Position numbers and translations under genes: made by a program. The notes under the pieces were generated by a model. It saw only the letters and a list, made by a program, of their open reading frames with translations, had not been told where the DNA came from and searched no databases. Positions 4,876 through 6,770 of a DNA stretch of 6,770 nt are shown here, in pieces. The number at the start of each line of letters is the position of its first letter. Position 1 is the first letter of the stretch. Source of the stretch: Archaeoglobaceae archaeon (lineage in GTDB: Archaea; Halobacteriota; Archaeoglobi; Archaeoglobales; Archaeoglobaceae); assembly GCA_027038095.1 (NCBI GenBank), contig JALVYA010000210.1, positions 1 through 6,770 on the forward strand. The letters are read 5' to 3'.

Positions 4876-6561
4876 TCAATCAGTCCTTTCTCCAAACTTT
4901 AACCCGTACTTTTCGAGCATGGGCTGCAGGAAAGCGTAACCACCATCGACAACCCTCGCTTTCCTTCCCTTCTGCACCAGAAATCTTGCAGCCTCGTAAC
5001 TCCTCGCACCGACCTGACATATCGTAATTACTTCGTCCGGAATTTCGTCAATTCTCTCTCTTAGTTCAGAGAGGGGTATGTTTACGACTCTGTCGTCAAT
5101 AATGCTCCTCGACTTGAATTCCTTTTCCGTTCTCACGTCGATTACCGTGAACTTCTCATCGCTCTTAAGCATTTTCACGAAATCTGCAGCACTTATGCAC
5201 TCGGCAATTCCGTCGAGCTTGTTCCTGATCATGTTTGCAGCCGCTATTATCAGGTCTATTGCTGTAGAGAACGGTGGAGCATAGGCCAAATCAAAATTCG
5301 AAATATCTGAAGCCTTTGCACCCATGGTTATGGCAGAAACGGCGACATCCAGCCTTTTGTCTATGGCTCCAGTCCCTGCTGCCTGACAGCCGACGATTCT
5401 TCCGCTGCTATCGGCTATCAGCTTTACCCTTATCGGCCTGTGTTCAGGGAGAAAGTGGAACCTGTCCGCTCCAGCCACACGACCCACAACTGCGTTTTCA
5501 ACTTCTTTTTCGCAGAGACCTGTTCTGCCAACGTTCATGCCGAATACTCTGAATATTGCCGTGCCGAGAACTCCCGGAAAAGTCGAATCAATTCCGCATA
5601 TGTTGTCAGCTATAACCCTTCCGTGCTTGTTGGCAACCGAACCCATTGGCGTGTAAACGGCCTTTCCGGTAATGATGTGTCTGCACTCAACGCAGTCTCC
5701 TCCGGCGTAAATGTTTTTGTCGGATGTCTGCATCCTTTCGTTAACCTTTATCGCTCCCGTCTCTCCGAGCTCAATTCCAGCTTTTTCGGCAAGCTCAACG
5801 TTGGGTTTAACTCCAGCAGCGACAACGACGAGTTCCGCTTCTATTTCCTCTCCATTCACGACGACTCCCGTAACCCTTTCGCCGTCGTTCAGAACCTTTT
5901 CGACCTTTGACGAAGTCATCAGGTTGATTCCCTTCTCCCTGACGTGGGATTCAACCATGCACGCCACATCCTCGTCGAGCAGGGCTGGAAGCACATGATC
6001 CATTATTTCCACAACCGTTACGTTCATGTCGAGGTTGTGCAGAGCCTCGGCGCACTCCATTCCTATCAGTCCGGCACCGATAATTACTGCGTTTTCAGCA
6101 TCCTCCTCCCAGATGTCGAATATCTTCTCCGCATCCTCTATGCTGTGGAGGTGGACTATTCCTTCCACGTCCTCATTCAGCCCCTCTACCGGTGGGTTTA
6201 CGGGTTTTGATCCGGTAGCGAGAATCAGGTAATCGTAATTCAGCTCGTCTTCTTTACCCCCTCTAACGATTTTGACGGATTTCTTTTCCCTGTCGATCTC
6301 GACTGCTCTCGTTTCGACGAGAACATCTATGTTTTTTACTTTTTTAAAGTAGTTCACGTCCCTTACAGCTCCGTAAGTCGTTTCCAGCAAATTTCTGGGC
6401 TCCTGAAGAAGACCTCCGACGTAAAATGGAAGTCCACACCTGGAAACTGACGGGTATTTACCCGCTTCAATAACTGTAATTACAGCCTCGTCGTTTAACC
6501 TTCTTATCCTTGCTGCAGCTTTCAAACCGGCTGCTCCTCCTCCAACCACCACTATTTCCAA
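4876..6561 (-). CDS. CoA-disulfide/persulfide reductase-type FAD flavoprotein with C-terminal rhodanese domain
   Basis: The 561-residue protein belongs to the single-cysteine branch of pyridine nucleotide-disulfide oxidoreductases (CoA-disulfide reductase, Npsr, archaeal 'NADH oxidase'). Numbered from the TTG at 6561, it has an FAD loop VGGGAAG (6-12), the redox cysteine C42 in SVSRCGLPF, ATGS (115-118), an NAD(P)H loop GAGLIG (162-167) followed by E185 at the end of the next strand (suggesting NADH), the FAD motif YAGGD ending at D289, and a dimerisation domain with DLAYAPPF (Y427). Residues about 456-555 form a rhodanese domain with catalytic C515 in CQVGARS. Fusions of this layout reduce CoA-disulfide, CoA-persulfide or polysulfide with NAD(P)H, the rhodanese passing sulfane sulfur. 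Which substrate applies here cannot be read from sequence. An in-frame TTG at 6576 would add five residues; I prefer 6561 because AGGTGAT lies three bases upstream and the likely transcription start falls between the two. mdh follows in the same operon. Confidence 0.9.
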   Translation of the reverse strand: MEIVVVGGGAAGLKAAARIRRLNDEAVITVIEAGKYPSVSRCGLPFYVGGLLQEPRNLLETTYGAVRDVNYFKKVKNIDVLVETRAVEIDREKKSVKIVRGGKEDELNYDYLILATGSKPVNPPVEGLNEDVEGIVHLHSIEDAEKIFDIWEEDAENAVIIGAGLIGMECAEALHNLDMNVTVVEIMDHVLPALLDEDVACMVESHVREKGINLMTSSKVEKVLNDGERVTGVVVNGEEIEAELVVVAAGVKPNVELAEKAGIELGETGAIKVNERMQTSDKNIYAGGDCVECRHIITGKAVYTPMGSVANKHGRVIADNICGIDSTFPGVLGTAIFRVFGMNVGRTGLCEKEVENAVVGRVAGADRFHFLPEHRPIRVKLIADSSGRIVGCQAAGTGAIDKRLDVAVSAITMGAKASDISNFDLAYAPPFSTAIDLIIAAANMIRNKLDGIAECISAADFVKMLKSDEKFTVIDVRTEKEFKSRSIIDDRVVNIPLSELRERIDEIPDEVITICQVGARSYEAARFLVQKGRKARVVDGGYAFLQPMLEKYGLKFGERTD

Positions 6562-6564
6562 GCT

Positions 6565-6571
6565 ATCACCT
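6565..6571 (-). promoter_or_regulatory. Shine-Dalgarno site of the flavoprotein gene, supporting a TTG start
   Basis: AGGTGAT on the minus strand is a seven-base match to the complement of the archaeal 16S 3' end and sits three bases before TTG at 6561. Starting there gives MEIVVVGGG, the usual N-terminus of the family. Confidence 0.65.
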
Positions 6572-6591
6572 GTCAAGAGTGGGTTTGCAGG

Positions 6592-6601
6592 TAAATAAAA
6601 G
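6592..6601 (-). promoter_or_regulatory. TATA box of the flavoprotein-mdh operon
   Basis: CTTTTATTTA on the minus strand is centred at about 6597. Initiation about 25-27 bases downstream would be near 6571, giving a leader of about 10 bases that begins at the Shine-Dalgarno site and leaves the alternative TTG at 6576 untranscribed. Confidence 0.5.
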
Positions 6602-6643
6602 TTGTCGTTAAGCCCGTTTTGCAGCCAGTTTCAGTTTTCGCCT

Positions 6644-6656
6644 GCTGAAAATCAGC
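6644..6656. repeat. Short inverted repeat, possible operator
   Basis: GCTGA-AAA-TCAGC is a perfect five-base inverted repeat in the spacer between two divergent promoters. A second overlapping pair, TTTCAG (6629-6634) and CTGAAA (6645-6650), also lies here. The arms are short enough for chance, so the operator role is speculative. Confidence 0.25.
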
Positions 6657-6670
6657 TTTATCTGAGTTCC

Positions 6671-6691
6671 CGGTTAAACCTTTTTAAACCG
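6671..6691. repeat. Imperfect inverted repeat overlapping a TATA box
   Basis: CGGTTAAA at 6671-6678 faces TTTAAACCG at 6683-6691 with a one-base bulge and a four-base centre. The right arm overlaps the TATA box of the plus-strand gene, a position where a bound repressor could block initiation. Function is inferred only from position. Confidence 0.3.
6680..6689 (+). promoter_or_regulatory. TATA box of the right-edge gene
   Basis: CTTTTTAAAC is centred about 29 bases before the ATG at 6714, with no Shine-Dalgarno motif before that ATG, which is consistent with a leaderless transcript. The core CTTTTTAA is identical to that of the DUF92 promoter. Confidence 0.5.
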
Positions 6692-6713
6692 TTTTGAACA
6701 CCCGGATATAACC

Positions 6714-6770
6714 ATGATAGTTGAAAGGAAGAGAGCGTCTGACGCAATCAAAATTTTTCTTGAAAAAATA
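6714..6770 (+). CDS. N-terminal fragment (19 residues) of an unidentified protein, cut by window edge
   Basis: An ATG at 6714 opens a frame reading MIVERKRASDAIKIFLEKI that runs off the window. It is charged and probably starts a helix; it is too short for family assignment and I do not recognise it. It is listed because a well-placed TATA box lies about 29 bases upstream and the frame stays open to the end. It diverges from the flavoprotein-mdh operon. Confidence 0.5.
   Translation, partial: MIVERKRASDAIKIFLEKI

Noticed and set aside
4851..4895. 15-residue N-terminal extension of mdh from TTG at 4895, overlapping the upstream gene
   Set aside because: The extension has no family counterpart, and a Shine-Dalgarno site with matching spacing points to the ATG at 4850.
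5440..5910. 156-codon plus-strand frame opposite the flavoprotein gene
   Set aside because: It is a shadow of the FAD/NADH domain coding strand, with no motif or start signal.

Overview
The window looks like a piece of an archaeal genome, most likely from the Archaeoglobales (Archaeoglobus, Ferroglobus or Geoglobus). From memory, the malate dehydrogenase closely resembles the Archaeoglobus fulgidus enzyme across its conserved blocks. A DUF1152 protein, a GatB without the GatE insertion domain, short AT-rich TATA boxes about 25-30 bases before start codons, Shine-Dalgarno sequences of the AGGTGAT type and TTG starts also fit an archaeon. No search was run, so the genus is an inference.

Left part (1-2956). 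A partial minus-strand gene at the left edge encodes the N-terminus of a divergent cis-prenyltransferase-like protein. It is divergent from a 408-residue membrane protein whose C-terminal half is a DUF92 domain (family of plant VTE6 phytyl-phosphate kinase and TMEM19). Only 40 bases separate the two start codons, and the two candidate TATA boxes interlock there. gatB follows on the plus strand with its own leaderless-type promoter.

Middle (2957-3956). A DUF1152 gene of unknown function runs on the minus strand. Its stop codon directly abuts the gatB stop codon, with no base between. Upstream is a 106-base AT-rich spacer that holds its promoter and Shine-Dalgarno site, plus an oligo-T terminator for the next gene.

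Right part (3957-6770). A two-gene minus-strand operon encodes a CoA-disulfide reductase/persulfide reductase-type flavoprotein fused to a C-terminal rhodanese domain, then an LDH-like NAD-dependent malate dehydrogenase 25 bases downstream. A 152-base spacer (from the preferred TTG start) with two inverted repeats separates it from a divergent gene, of which only the first 19 codons are inside the window.

Working together: the flavoprotein and malate dehydrogenase probably share one transcript and both use nicotinamide cofactors, linking sulfur/thiol redox chemistry to central carbon metabolism. The cis-prenyltransferase-like protein and the DUF92 protein may both belong to polyprenyl-lipid metabolism. 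GatB is part of the tRNA-dependent amidation route. There is no sign of mobile elements, CRISPR arrays, tRNA or rRNA genes. Most of the window is ordinary housekeeping sequence. The least ordinary spots are the degenerate prenyltransferase paired with DUF92, and the DUF1152 protein.
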